64,000 bases of DNA, taken from Streptomyces catenulae. Lineage in GTDB: Bacteria; Actinomycetota; Actinomycetes; Streptomycetales; Streptomycetaceae. Every line of letters starts with the position of its first letter. The stretch's first letter is position 1. Below the pieces are notes generated by a model, which was not told the DNA's origin, did not search any database, and saw only the letters and a list, made by a program, of their open reading frames with translations. Where the stretch lies: contig NZ_JODY01000002.1 of the NCBI RefSeq assembly GCF_000718015.1, forward strand, positions 1-64,000. The letters are read 5' to 3'. A program made the position numbers and the translations under genes. This document shows positions 33,834 to 43,981 of the stretch, in pieces.

Positions 33834-33907
33834 CCGGATCCCCGCACGGCCGCACGGCGGACCGCACACCGGAAGAACCCGAACCCCCTCACGGAGAAGG
33901 TCAGTTG

Positions 33908-36900
33908 ATGTCAGGACTGGCACAGGAGGTGCACGCCCGGGCGGTGCGCACCCCCGAGGCGCCCGCCGTGCAGGACGGTGCGGTGCGGTTGGACTACGCG
34001 GCGCTGGACGCGGCCGGTGCCGCCGTCGCGGACGGGCTGCGCCGCCACGGCGTCCGCCCCGGGCAGGCGGTGGCGGTGCAGCTGCCGCGCTCCTGGCAGC
34101 TGATCTGCGTGATGCTCGGCGTGCTGCGGCTGGGCGCCCATGTCGTCCCGCTGGACGCGCAGAGCCCGCCGGAGCGGCGCCGCCACATCCTCACCGACGC
34201 GGGCGCCGTCGCGCTCGTCCACGGCGCGATGCCGCCCGAGGTCCCGGCGGGTGTCCGGGCGCTGGACGCGGACGGGCTGCTCGCCGCGCGAGGCCGCTTC
34301 CCGGCGCCGCAGGAGCGGCCGGACGCCGCCGGTCCGACGGCCTTCCTCTTCTACACCTCCGGAACGACCGGTCTGCCCAAGGGCGTCGAGGTCCCCGGCG
34401 CCGGGGTGCTGCGGCTGGCCCGGCCCGAGTTCGTCGGGACGGCGCCGGGGATGCGGTTCGGCTGTCTGTCCAACCCGGCGTTCGACGCGCTCACCTTCGA
34501 GGTGTGGGCGCCGCTGCTGACCGGCGGCTGCTGTGTGATCGTCGACGACGCGGACGTGCGTGATCCGGAGCGGCTGGCGGCGACGCTGCTGCGGGAGCGG
34601 ATCGAGACGCTCTTCGTCACCGCGGCGCTGTTCAACGCCGTGGTGGACACCGCGCCGGACTGCTTCGGCGGCGCCCGGCAGGTCCTCGTCGGCGGCGAAC
34701 AGCTCAACGCCCGCACCGTCCGCCGCTGGTACCGGCACCACCCCGGCACCGCCACCCGGCTGATCAACGGCTACGGGCCGACCGAGACCACCACCTTCGC
34801 GGTGTCGTACCCCGTCCCGCCCGACTTCGACGGCGAGGTGGTGCCCATCGGGCGGCCGCTGCCGGAGACCGGCGCGGTCGTGGTCGCCGCCGACGGCACC
34901 CGCGCCGCGGCCGACGGGGAGATCGGCGAGCTGTATCTGTCGGGCTCCGGGGTGGCCGCCGGGTACCGCAACCTCCCGGAGGAGACGGCCCGCCGCTTCG
35001 TCCGGCTGCCCTGGTACGACGGCGGGGCGACGGTCCACTACCGCAGCGGCGACCTGGTGCGCGCCGACGCCGACGGGCTGCTGACGTACGTCGGGCGCGC
35101 CGACCGGCAGGTGAAGGTGCGCGGCTTCCGGATCGAACCGGGCGAGCTGGAGCGGCAGATCACCGCGCACCCGGCGGTCCGCCACGCCCATGTCTGCACC
35201 CGCCGCTCCGGCACGGACGGCCCGCACGAGCTGCTGGCGTTCCTGGTGCTGGACGGGGAGCTGTCGTACGAGGAGTGCGAGCGGCACCTCGCGGACGGGC
35301 TGCCGACCTATATGCGTCCGCACCATCTCTTCCTGGTGGACGCGGTGCCGCTGACCGCCAACGGCAAGGTCGACGAGGCGGCGCTGCTGGCCCGCGCCGA
35401 CCGGCCGTGGCGGCGCACCGCGGACACCGCCGCCGCGGAGGTCACCCCGTGGCAGCGGGAGGTGCTGGAGCTGGCCGGGGAGGTGCTGGGGCTGGCGGAT
35501 CCGCGGCCGGACGACCGGTGGATCGCGGCGGGCGGCGACTCGCTCAAGGCGCTGCGGTTCTGCTTCGCCGCGCGCCGCCGCTGGGGCTGTGAGCTGGACC
35601 GTTCGCTGGTGCTCGGCGGGGATCTGGCCGCCGTCGCCGAGGCGGTGGCCGCCGCCCGCGACACCGGGGAGTCGCCGTACCCGCCGGTCGCGCCGCCCTC
35701 GGGCGCGCGCTCCGCACCGGCCACCGCCGAACAGCAACGCCTCTGGCTGCACCAGCGCCGCCACCCCGCCTCCCGCGCCTACCACGTGGGCCAGGCGTTC
35801 CGGCTGGACGGCGCGGTCGACGCGGCGGCGCTGCGGCACGCGGTGCGGCAGCTGGTGGTGCGCCACCCCGCGCTGCGGACCGCTTTCGAGGCGACGCCGG
35901 AGGGGCTGGAGCAGCGCGTCGGCGACCCGTACGACCCGTGGACCGAACCCGGCGACCCGCCGTCGGACGAGGCGGGGCGCCGGGCCTTCGCCGCCCGGTT
36001 CTTCGCCGAACCGTTCGACCTGGCCGCGCCGCGGATGCTGCGCGCCTGTCTGCTGCCGGACGACGACGGCGCGGTCCTGCTGCTCCAGCTGCACCACATC
36101 GCCGTCGACGGCTGGTCGCTCAACGTCCTGTTCGCGGACCTCTCGCGGGCGTACGCGGCGTACCCGGACGGGCCGCCCGCGGCGCCGGAGGAGGGGTACA
36201 CACCGCTCGACCACGCCCGCTGGCAGGCCGAGTGGTTCGACCGCCCCGGCTACGCCGAGCGCCGCGACGCGCTCGCCGCGCAGTACGACGCGACGGCGGC
36301 GGGGCCGGGCGAGCGGCTGCTGCCCGCCCGGACGACGCCGTTCCCCGAGGCGCACCTGCTCCACACCCGGCTGGACACGGTGCGCCGCACCCATGTCGAC
36401 CGGCTCTGCGCCCAGCTGGGCCTGACCCGTTTCCAGGTGCTGCTGGGTGTCTTCGCCTGGAGCCTGTACGCGGTGACCGGCCGCACCCGGCCGCGGATCG
36501 CGGCGCCGGTGGCGGGCCGTCCGGTGCCCGAGTTCGCGGACGGCGTGGGGATGTTCGCCAACACCGTGCTGCTGCCGCTGACCGTCGCCCCCGACGAGGA
36601 GCTGCGGACCCAACTGCTGCGCGGGGGCGCGGAGACGGCCGCGGTCCTGGACCGGCAGGATGTGGCGTTCTCGGACGCGCTGGACGCGCTGAGCGGCGCG
36701 TGGGGCGCTGACGACGGCGCGCCGTTCGATGTGCTCTTCGTCCAGGAGAACACCGACTTCGACGCGCTCCGGCTGCCGGGCTGCGCGGCCCGCCCGCTGT
36801 GGTGGCCGCCGGCCGAGGCGAAGTGCCCGCTGACGTTCTCCGTCGTCGCGTACGCGGACGGGCTGGAGTGCGTCTGGGAGTACGCCACCGACCACTTCGA

Positions 36901-39900
36901 CGCCGACGAGATCGCCGCGCTGGACACCCTGCTGCGGCGGGCCCTGGACCTGCTCGCCGACCCGGGCGCCCACACCCCCGCCGAACTGGCCGCCCCGCAC
37001 CGCGCGCTCCAGCCCGACCACGGGCGCGGCCCGCGGGCCCGTCCCGGGTTCACGACGGTGGCCGAGGGCTTCGCCCGGCAGGTGGCGCGCACCCCGCACG
37101 CCCCGGCCGTGGCCGACGGCGAACGGAGCGTCGACTACGCCACGCTGGACGGGTACGCGGCGGCGCTGGCGGCCGAGGTGCGGGCGGCGTTCCCGGTCGC
37201 GGACGGGGCTCCGGCGCGGGTCGCGCTGTATCTGGAGCCGTCGCTGACGCATGTGGTGGCGCTGCTGGCGCTGGCCCGGCTGAATCTGACGGTCGTCCCG
37301 CTCGACCCGGCGTACCCGCCCGCGGTGCTGCGGCAGATCCTCGACCGGGCCGCGCCGCTCTGCGTACTGGTGCCGCCGGGTGGCGCGCCCGGTCTGGACG
37401 CGGTCGATCCGGCGGGCCGGGTGGTGCGCCATCCGGTGACGCTGCGGGCGGGCGGCGCGGGGGCGCCGGTCGCGGCGCACGACGGGGCCCGGCCGCTCTA
37501 CACGCTGTTCACCTCGGGCTCCAGCGGTACGCCGAAGGGCGTCCAGGTCTCCGACCGGACGCTCTGCAACCTCCTCGCCTGGCAGGCGGACGCGGGCGGT
37601 CTGGGCGCGCCCGCCGTCACCCAGCAGTTCTCGATGCTCTCCTTCGACGTGTCGTTCCAGGAGATCTTCTCGGCGCTGTGCGGCGGCGGCACCCTGCGGC
37701 TGATCGGCCCCGGCCTGCGGCAGGACGCGCCCGCGCTCCTCGCGCAGCTGGAGGAGTCCGGCGCCGAGCGGATCTTCCTGCCGTACGTGGCGCTCCAGCT
37801 GCTCGCGGAGCACGCCGTCCATCTGGGCCGGTACCCGTCGCGGCTGCGCGAGATCGTCACCGCGGGCGAGCAGTTGGTGTGTACGGAGGCGATCCGCCGC
37901 TGGCTTTCGGGGCTGCCCGGCGCCCGGCTGTTCAACCACTACGGGCCGACCGAGACGCATGTGGTCAGCGCCCTGTGCCTCGACGGGGACCCGGCGTACT
38001 GGCCGGAGCGCCCGGCCGTCGGGCGGCCGGTGGCCGGTGCGGTGCTGCGGGTCGTGGACGGCGACGGGCGGCCGGTGCCGCCCGGCTGCCCCGGTGAGCT
38101 GCTCATCGGCGGCACCATGGCGTCCCGCTGCTATCTGGCCACCCCGGAGGCGGACCTCAACGCCGAGCGGTTCACCGAACTGCCCGGCGAGGGGCGGTTC
38201 TACCGCAGCGGCGACCGCGCCCGCTTCGACCGGGACGGGTTGCTGCACTACCTGGGCCGCGACGACCAGCAGATCAAGCTGAGCGGGCACCGGCTGGAGC
38301 TGGGCCAGGTCGAGGCGGCGCTGCTCCGGCACCCGGAGATCACCAACGCCGTGGTGGTGGCCGACGGCGCCGCGCTGACCGCGTGCTTCGAATGCCGCGG
38401 TACACCGCCGGACGCCGCCGCCCTCACCGCGCATCTGGCGACCCTGCTGCCCGCGTACGTCCGGATCGCCCGCTTCCGGCGGCTGACCGCGCTGCCGCGG
38501 ACGCCCAGCGGGAAGCTGGACCGGGCGGCGGCGCTACGCGCGCCCGGCGAGGAGATCGGCGGCCGGGCGGCGGACACCGCGCCGCGCTCCCCGCGCGAGG
38601 CCGAACTGGCCGCGCTCTTCGAGGAGGTGACCGGCCGTCCGATCGCCCCCGAGCAGACGTTCTTCGACGCCGGGGCCTCCAGCCTGACCCTGATGCGCTA
38701 CCACCTGCGCTGCACCACGGAGCGCGGGCTCCGCCTCACCGTCGCCGACCTCTTCGAACACGTCACGGTCCGGGCGCTGGCCCGGTTCCTGGACGGAGCG
38801 GCGGCGGAGACCGGGCAGGCTCCGGCCGCGCCCGAGCCGCCGGAGGCGCTCCCCGCGGCCGAGCCGATCGCCGTCGTCGGGATGGCGGTCCGGCTGCCCG
38901 GTGCGGTGGATCTCGCCGCGTTCTGGGAGCTGATACGCACCGGCGGCCGCGGTATCGAGGACTTCGAGGCGGCCGAGGGCATGGTCGGCGCGCGCAGCAT
39001 GCTGGACGGGCCGCTCGCCTTCGACCCGGAGCACTTCGGCCTCAGCCGCGCCGAGGCCCGGCTGATGGATCCGCAACAGCGCCATCTGCTGATGTGCGCG
39101 GCGCAGGCGCTGGCGCACGCCGGGATCGCCGATCCGGCGACCGGTCCGCGCACCGGTCTGATCGCGGGCGCGGGCGAGAGCACGTACTACCGCACGATGC
39201 TCCAGGAGGGCGATCCGGCGGCGCTGCCGGACGCGTTCCGGCTCTCGCTCCACCACGAGAAGGACTATCTGGCCACCAAGCCCGCCTACCACCTGGGGCT
39301 GACCGGTCCGGCGTTCACCGCCCAGGCGGCGTGCGCCAGTTCGCTGGTCGCGGTGCATCTGGCGGCCGGACTGCTGCGGCAGGGCGACGCGGACGTGATG
39401 CTGGCCGGCGGGGTGCTCGTCGACACCACGCTGCACGACGGCTACCGCTACCAGCCGCAGCACATCTTCTCCGCCGACGGCCACTGCCGTCCGTTCAGCG
39501 ACGGGGCGAGCGGCACCGTCGGCGGCAGCGGCGTCGGCGTGGTCGTCCTCAAGCCGCTCGCCCACGCCCGGCGCGACGGCGACACCGTCTACGCGGTGCT
39601 GACCGGCTCCGCGGTGAACAACGACGGCGCCGACAAGATGGGCTACAGCGCACCGTCGCTCGCCGGGCAGCGGGAGGTGATCCGGGCGGCCCTGCGGCGC
39701 GGTGGCCGCACCGGCGCCGACCTCGCGTACGTCGAGGCGCACGGCACCGGCACCCGGCTCGGCGACCCGGTCGAGATCGGCGCGCTGCGGCAGGCGTTCG
39801 ATGTGCCGGAGTCCGGCCGGACCGCGCTGACCTCGGTCAAGAGCCAGCTCGGGCATCTGGGCGCGGCGGCCGGTGTGGTGGGGCTGATCCGGGCGGTGCT

Positions 39901-42900
39901 CGGTGTGCACCACGGGGTGATCCCGCCGCACGCCGACTTCCGCGCCCCGAGCCCGCACATCGACCCGGACCCGACGCCGTTCCACTTCCCGACCACCGCG
40001 CGGCCCTGGCCCGCCGACCGGCCCCGGGTGGCGGCGGTCAGCAGCTTCGGCATCGGCGGCACCAACGCCCATGTGGTGCTGGAGGCGCCGCCCGCGGCGG
40101 AGACCACCGGGCCGGACGCGGCGGACGGCGCGCTGTTCCTCTCCGCGTCGAGCCCCGCCGCGCTGCGCGCCGACGCCGCGCATATCGCCGACCATCTGAC
40201 GGCCCGTCCGGAGACCTACGGCGCGGTGCTGCGGCATCTGCGCTCCGGGCGCCCGCAGCGGCGCTGGCGGGCCGCCGCGGTCTGCCCGGACGCGGCATCC
40301 GCGGTGCGGTGGCTGCGCGGCGTGGAGCCGGTGGCGGCCCCGGAGCCGTCCGGTGCGGTGCCCGTCGCGGACGGCGCCGACCCACGGGACACGGTGGCCG
40401 CCTGGCTCACCGGCGCCCCGCTCCCCGCCCGCCCCGGTCCGGCCCCGGCGCCGTGGGACTTCCCGCCGCCCGCCTTCGACCTGGCCGAGTACGACTTCCC
40501 GCGGGCGCGCCGGGAGGACGACGCACCGGCCCCGGCCGAGAGCCACCCGGCCCGTACCGACGCCGATACCGCCGTCCCGCCGCGGCTCCCCGAGGCCGAG
40601 TGGTTGAGCCAGCCGCACTGGGTGCGGTGGCGCCGGGCCGCGCCCGGCTGCCCGGAGCCCACCCTCCGGCAGCTGGTGCTGGTCACGGACGGACCGGTGC
40701 CGGACGCGGCGCCGCCGCAGCTGGCGGCGGCGTACTCCCGGGTGGTCCGGGTCGGCACCGCGGACGCCTTCGTCCGCCGCGGCGACGACGCCTTCGAGGT
40801 CGATCCCGCCGACCCCGCCGCCTGGCGTCAGCTGCTCGACGCGCTGGGCCCGGGGGCCGACGGCGGCACCGACTGGCTGCACGCGCTGCCGCTGGGCCTG
40901 ACCGGACCGGTCGGCGCGGCCTCCCTGGCCCGGGCCGAGCGCGCCTGTCTGGACGCCCCGGCCGCCCTCGTCCAGGCGCTGGCGGACACCCCGCCCGCGC
41001 TCCGGCCGCGCCTGTGGTGGCTGTCGTACCGGGCGCAGCCGGTCGGCGGCGGTGTCGAACGGCCGGAGGCGGCGCTGCTCACCGGCGTCGCCACGGTCGC
41101 CGTGCAGGAGGGCGCCGCCGACGGCCGGTGGCTGGATCTGCCCGCCGCGGACCCCGCCGAGTGGGCCGGGCCGCTGGCCGCGCTGCTCACCTCGGCCACC
41201 CCGCGCACCGCCCTGCCCGAGCGGTTGGCGCTGCGCGACGGCCACTGGTGGCATCAGGTCGTCGTGCCGGTCACCGCACCGGATCCGGCGCCCGAGCTGC
41301 CCGAGGGGGACCATGTCGTCCTCGGTGGCACCGGCGGCATCGGGACGGGCGTCGCCGCCTGGCTGCTGCAACACACCGCGGGCCGGGTGCTGCTGGTCGC
41401 CCGGCGGCCCCGGCTGCCGGAGGCGCTGGCGTCCTGGGCGGAGCGGGTCGAGCTGATCGAGGCGGACCTCGCCGACGCCGGCGGCCACGAGGCGCTCGTG
41501 GCCGAGATCGCCGCCCGCACCTCGGGCCCGGCCACGGTGGTGCACGCCGCCGGTGCCGCGACCGGCGGACTCGTCGTCCGGCGCCCGGCCGGTGCGGACG
41601 GCCAGCAGGCCAAACTGCACGGCGCGCTCCTCGTCGAGCGGCTGGTCGAGCGCTGCGCCCCCGCGCTCGTCGTGCTCTGCTCGTCGATGTCGGCGCGGCT
41701 CGGCGGCGTCGGCCAGTACGACTACGCCGCCGCGGCGGGCCTGTTGGACGCCTTCGCCCACCACCGGCCCGGCGCCACCGCGCGGATCGCCCTCGACTGG
41801 GACGTGTGGCGGGAGACCGGCATGGCGCTGCGGGTCCCGGCGGGCGACGCCCGGCACCGCGCCCATCTCTCCGTCGGCCTCACCGTCGAGGAGGGCAGAC
41901 GGGTCTTCGGCCGCGCCGTGGCGCTGCAACTGCCGCAGCTGCTGGTCTCCACCACGGAGATCGAGGCGTCCCGCACCTTCTACGCCGGGCCCGTCCCGGA
42001 GGCCACCAGCGCTCCCGTGCCGGTCGGCGGCGCGGCACCGGCCGTCCCGGAACCGGCCGCTCCCGCCCCCGCGGAGCTGCTCACCGACTGGCTCCGCGAC
42101 TGGCTCGACGCCGATCCGCTCGACCCGGACGCCCCGCTGTACGACCTGGGCGCCGACTCGCTGACCCTGCTCGACCTGATCGGCGTGGTCAAACAGCACT
42201 ACGGCGTGGAGCTGGACCTGTCGTGGTTCGGCCCCCGGGTCAGCCTCCACGACCTGCTGACCCACCTCGCCGGGGACCCGGCGGCCGAAGCCGCGGCGGA
42301 CGCGGTGGCCCTCGACGTGTGGCAGGAGGGCACCGGACCCGAGGTGGTGTGCCTGCTGCATCCGGTGGGCGGCGACATCCAGGCGTACCGGTCGCTGGTC
42401 GCCGCGCTCGACGACCGGGCGACGGTCTGTCTGATCGCGGACCCGGCGCTGCGCGACCCGGACGCGGCCACCCCGGCGCTGGACGAACGGGCCCGCCGCT
42501 ACCACGCGGCGCTCCGGGCCCGGTTCGGCGACGCCACGGAGCGGCTGCACCTGGTCGGCTGGTCGTTCGGCGCCTGGACCGCGGTGGGCATCGCCGCGCT
42601 CGCCGAGGCGGCCGGGCACCCGGTGTCCGGCGTCCATCTCCTCGACCCGCCGCCCCCGGGCTCCGGTCCGGGCTTCCAGGGCTACGACGAGGAGCAGCTC
42701 GAAGCGGTCTTCGCACACGAACTGGGCTCGGTGGGCGGCGCGTTCACCGGCGAGGGCCAGGCGTACGCCCAGCGGCTGGCGCGGTGCTGCCGGGCCAACC
42801 TCGCCTCCATGGCCGACCACCGGCTGCCCCGGCTGACCCGGACGCCCGCCCGGATGTGGCTGGCCGAGCACCCGGCGGAGGGGCTGCCCGCGCCGCTGCC

Positions 42901-43051
42901 CGCCGCCGCGCACCGGGAGCTGTGGCGCGACCATCTGGCGCTGCCCGGCGACTGGCGGCAGCTGCCCACCGACCACTACGGGATCGTCCGGCCCCCGCAC
43001 ACCCGGGCCGTGGCCGCCGCGCTCCATGCGGCGCTGGACACCCATCCCTGA
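33908..43051 (+). CDS. Hybrid NRPS-PKS, A-T-C-A(Pro)-T-KS-KR-T-TE (detoxin/rimosamide-type)
   Basis: A 3047-residue assembly line. In order: A1 (1-500; FLFYTSGTTGLPKG near 146; code read as DAFFVGGTFK, resembling Val-type codes), T1 (GGDSLKAL near 544), C (HHIAVDGWS near 728), A2 (FTSGSSGTPKG near 1199; code DVQFVAHVVK, the proline type), T2 (FDAGASSLTL near 1591), KS (1652-2070; C1809 in ACASSL, H1945 in EAHGTGT, H1983 in GHLGAAAG), KR (GGTGGIGTG near 2471), T3 (GADSL, S2751) and TE (GWSFGAW, S2886; H3023). No acyltransferase is present after the KS, so malonate must be loaded in trans. The logic is amino acid, then proline, then one malonate unit and ketoreduction: the detoxinine skeleton. 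The KR has lost the usual Asn (YDYAAAAG). ATG 33908 follows GGAGAAGG. Confidence 0.93.
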   Translation: MSGLAQEVHARAVRTPEAPAVQDGAVRLDYAALDAAGAAVADGLRRHGVRPGQAVAVQLPRSWQLICVMLGVLRLGAHVVPLDAQSPPERRRHILTDAGAVALVHGAMPPEVPAGVRALDADGLLAARGRFPAPQERPDAAGPTAFLFYTSGTTGLPKGVEVPGAGVLRLARPEFVGTAPGMRFGCLSNPAFDALTFEVWAPLLTGGCCVIVDDADVRDPERLAATLLRERIETLFVTAALFNAVVDTAPDCFGGARQVLVGGEQLNARTVRRWYRHHPGTATRLINGYGPTETTTFAVSYPVPPDFDGEVVPIGRPLPETGAVVVAADGTRAAADGEIGELYLSGSGVAAGYRNLPEETARRFVRLPWYDGGATVHYRSGDLVRADADGLLTYVGRADRQVKVRGFRIEPGELERQITAHPAVRHAHVCTRRSGTDGPHELLAFLVLDGELSYEECERHLADGLPTYMRPHHLFLVDAVPLTANGKVDEAALLARADRPWRRTADTAAAEVTPWQREVLELAGEVLGLADPRPDDRWIAAGGDSLKALRFCFAARRRWGCELDRSLVLGGDLAAVAEAVAAARDTGESPYPPVAPPSGARSAPATAEQQRLWLHQRRHPASRAYHVGQAFRLDGAVDAAALRHAVRQLVVRHPALRTAFEATPEGLEQRVGDPYDPWTEPGDPPSDEAGRRAFAARFFAEPFDLAAPRMLRACLLPDDDGAVLLLQLHHIAVDGWSLNVLFADLSRAYAAYPDGPPAAPEEGYTPLDHARWQAEWFDRPGYAERRDALAAQYDATAAGPGERLLPARTTPFPEAHLLHTRLDTVRRTHVDRLCAQLGLTRFQVLLGVFAWSLYAVTGRTRPRIAAPVAGRPVPEFADGVGMFANTVLLPLTVAPDEELRTQLLRGGAETAAVLDRQDVAFSDALDALSGAWGADDGAPFDVLFVQENTDFDALRLPGCAARPLWWPPAEAKCPLTFSVVAYADGLECVWEYATDHFDADEIAALDTLLRRALDLLADPGAHTPAELAAPHRALQPDHGRGPRARPGFTTVAEGFARQVARTPHAPAVADGERSVDYATLDGYAAALAAEVRAAFPVADGAPARVALYLEPSLTHVVALLALARLNLTVVPLDPAYPPAVLRQILDRAAPLCVLVPPGGAPGLDAVDPAGRVVRHPVTLRAGGAGAPVAAHDGARPLYTLFTSGSSGTPKGVQVSDRTLCNLLAWQADAGGLGAPAVTQQFSMLSFDVSFQEIFSALCGGGTLRLIGPGLRQDAPALLAQLEESGAERIFLPYVALQLLAEHAVHLGRYPSRLREIVTAGEQLVCTEAIRRWLSGLPGARLFNHYGPTETHVVSALCLDGDPAYWPERPAVGRPVAGAVLRVVDGDGRPVPPGCPGELLIGGTMASRCYLATPEADLNAERFTELPGEGRFYRSGDRARFDRDGLLHYLGRDDQQIKLSGHRLELGQVEAALLRHPEITNAVVVADGAALTACFECRGTPPDAAALTAHLATLLPAYVRIARFRRLTALPRTPSGKLDRAAALRAPGEEIGGRAADTAPRSPREAELAALFEEVTGRPIAPEQTFFDAGASSLTLMRYHLRCTTERGLRLTVADLFEHVTVRALARFLDGAAAETGQAPAAPEPPEALPAAEPIAVVGMAVRLPGAVDLAAFWELIRTGGRGIEDFEAAEGMVGARSMLDGPLAFDPEHFGLSRAEARLMDPQQRHLLMCAAQALAHAGIADPATGPRTGLIAGAGESTYYRTMLQEGDPAALPDAFRLSLHHEKDYLATKPAYHLGLTGPAFTAQAACASSLVAVHLAAGLLRQGDADVMLAGGVLVDTTLHDGYRYQPQHIFSADGHCRPFSDGASGTVGGSGVGVVVLKPLAHARRDGDTVYAVLTGSAVNNDGADKMGYSAPSLAGQREVIRAALRRGGRTGADLAYVEAHGTGTRLGDPVEIGALRQAFDVPESGRTALTSVKSQLGHLGAAAGVVGLIRAVLGVHHGVIPPHADFRAPSPHIDPDPTPFHFPTTARPWPADRPRVAAVSSFGIGGTNAHVVLEAPPAAETTGPDAADGALFLSASSPAALRADAAHIADHLTARPETYGAVLRHLRSGRPQRRWRAAAVCPDAASAVRWLRGVEPVAAPEPSGAVPVADGADPRDTVAAWLTGAPLPARPGPAPAPWDFPPPAFDLAEYDFPRARREDDAPAPAESHPARTDADTAVPPRLPEAEWLSQPHWVRWRRAAPGCPEPTLRQLVLVTDGPVPDAAPPQLAAAYSRVVRVGTADAFVRRGDDAFEVDPADPAAWRQLLDALGPGADGGTDWLHALPLGLTGPVGAASLARAERACLDAPAALVQALADTPPALRPRLWWLSYRAQPVGGGVERPEAALLTGVATVAVQEGAADGRWLDLPAADPAEWAGPLAALLTSATPRTALPERLALRDGHWWHQVVVPVTAPDPAPELPEGDHVVLGGTGGIGTGVAAWLLQHTAGRVLLVARRPRLPEALASWAERVELIEADLADAGGHEALVAEIAARTSGPATVVHAAGAATGGLVVRRPAGADGQQAKLHGALLVERLVERCAPALVVLCSSMSARLGGVGQYDYAAAAGLLDAFAHHRPGATARIALDWDVWRETGMALRVPAGDARHRAHLSVGLTVEEGRRVFGRAVALQLPQLLVSTTEIEASRTFYAGPVPEATSAPVPVGGAAPAVPEPAAPAPAELLTDWLRDWLDADPLDPDAPLYDLGADSLTLLDLIGVVKQHYGVELDLSWFGPRVSLHDLLTHLAGDPAAEAAADAVALDVWQEGTGPEVVCLLHPVGGDIQAYRSLVAALDDRATVCLIADPALRDPDAATPALDERARRYHAALRARFGDATERLHLVGWSFGAWTAVGIAALAEAAGHPVSGVHLLDPPPPGSGPGFQGYDEEQLEAVFAHELGSVGGAFTGEGQAYAQRLARCCRANLASMADHRLPRLTRTPARMWLAEHPAEGLPAPLPAAAHRELWRDHLALPGDWRQLPTDHYGIVRPPHTRAVAAALHAALDTHP

Positions 43052-43090
43052 ACCATTCTCCGTACCGTCCCTCCACCGAAGGAAGCAGAC

Positions 43091-43960
43091 ATGGAGCAGT
43101 ACGAACTCGACGCCATCGAGCGTCTCGTCACCCGGCCCGCCCGGAAGTACCGGACCATCGAGGTCGCTCCGCTCACCCAGGTGATCGGCGCGGAGGTGTC
43201 CGGGGTCGATCTGACCGAGGAGCTGTCGGACGAGCAGCTCGCCGAGGTCAGGACGGCCTTCCTCGACCACCATGTGCTGGTGCTGCGGGACCAGGACATC
43301 AGCCGCGAGGACCATCTCCGGTTCGCCTCGCACTTCGGTGAGTTGCGGCCGGTGAACCCGCCGCCGCCCGAGGGCGACCCGCACATCCTGGAGATCGTCA
43401 CCACCCCGGGCGCGGAGGACGTGGCGGGCAACGCCTGGCACGCGGACGGCACCGCCGACGCCGAGCCGTCGCTCGGCTCGATGCTGCACATCCTGGAGAC
43501 GCCTCAGGGCACCGGCGGCGACACCCTCTTCGCCAACATGCACCTCGCCTACGACCTGCTCTCGCCGACGATGCGGGAGCTGCTCGACGGGCTGACCGCG
43601 GTCCACGACGGGCTGCTCGCGTTCGGGGACCGGCCCATCCCGAAGGGGCACGTCACGGCGCGGAACGAGCACCCGGTGGTGGTGCGCCACCCGGAGACCG
43701 ACCGCAAGCTGCTCTACGTCAACCCGATCTACACCCAGCGGATCCCGCAGCTGTCGGCGCCGGAGAGCCGGGCGCTGCTGGACATGCTCTACCAGACGGT
43801 GTCGGGGCGTCCGCTGCTCCAGTGCCGGGTGCGCTGGGAGCCCAACACCCTGGTCTTCTGGGACAACCGCTGTGTGCAGCACCATGTGTCGTACGACTAC
43901 TACCCGCTCGCGCGCTACGGGCGCCGGATCGCGATCAACGGCGGCCCGCTGAAGGGCTGA
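43091..43960 (+). CDS. TauD/TfdA-family Fe(II)/2-oxoglutarate dioxygenase
   Basis: A 289-residue non-haem iron hydroxylase. The facial triad is H117 and D119 in WHADGT and H264 in WDNRCVQHH; YGRRIAINGG supplies the arginine that binds 2-oxoglutarate. The N-terminal TIEVAPLTQVIGAEVSGVDL and DHHVLVLRDQDIS are hallmarks of TauD/TfdA enzymes. It follows the hybrid synthetase by 39 bp with its own AGGAAG site and is clearly in the operon. A TauD homologue is one of the core genes that define detoxin/rimosamide clusters, where it is assigned to oxidation of the proline-derived ring. Here it most likely hydroxylates the pyrrolidine or its extended product, free or carrier-bound. Confidence 0.92.
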   Translation: MEQYELDAIERLVTRPARKYRTIEVAPLTQVIGAEVSGVDLTEELSDEQLAEVRTAFLDHHVLVLRDQDISREDHLRFASHFGELRPVNPPPPEGDPHILEIVTTPGAEDVAGNAWHADGTADAEPSLGSMLHILETPQGTGGDTLFANMHLAYDLLSPTMRELLDGLTAVHDGLLAFGDRPIPKGHVTARNEHPVVVRHPETDRKLLYVNPIYTQRIPQLSAPESRALLDMLYQTVSGRPLLQCRVRWEPNTLVFWDNRCVQHHVSYDYYPLARYGRRIAINGGPLKG

Positions 43961-43981
43961 GCGAGGCAGCGCAAGGCCGCT

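Noticed and set aside
29943..33923. 1326-codon minus-strand frame opposite the first NRPS
   Set aside because: Antisense shadow of the C-A-T-TE gene without recognisable motifs.
40100..40600. Possible acyltransferase after the KS domain
   Set aside because: The SASSPAALRADAAHIADHL stretch looks like the start of a KS-AT linker, but no GHSxG or later AT motifs follow.
33911..43885. Very long minus-strand open frames (1507 and 1783 codons) opposite the hybrid synthetase
   Set aside because: They are shadows caused by high G+C at third positions; they show Arg/Gln/Pro-biased composition and no domains, while the plus strand has full NRPS/PKS motifs.
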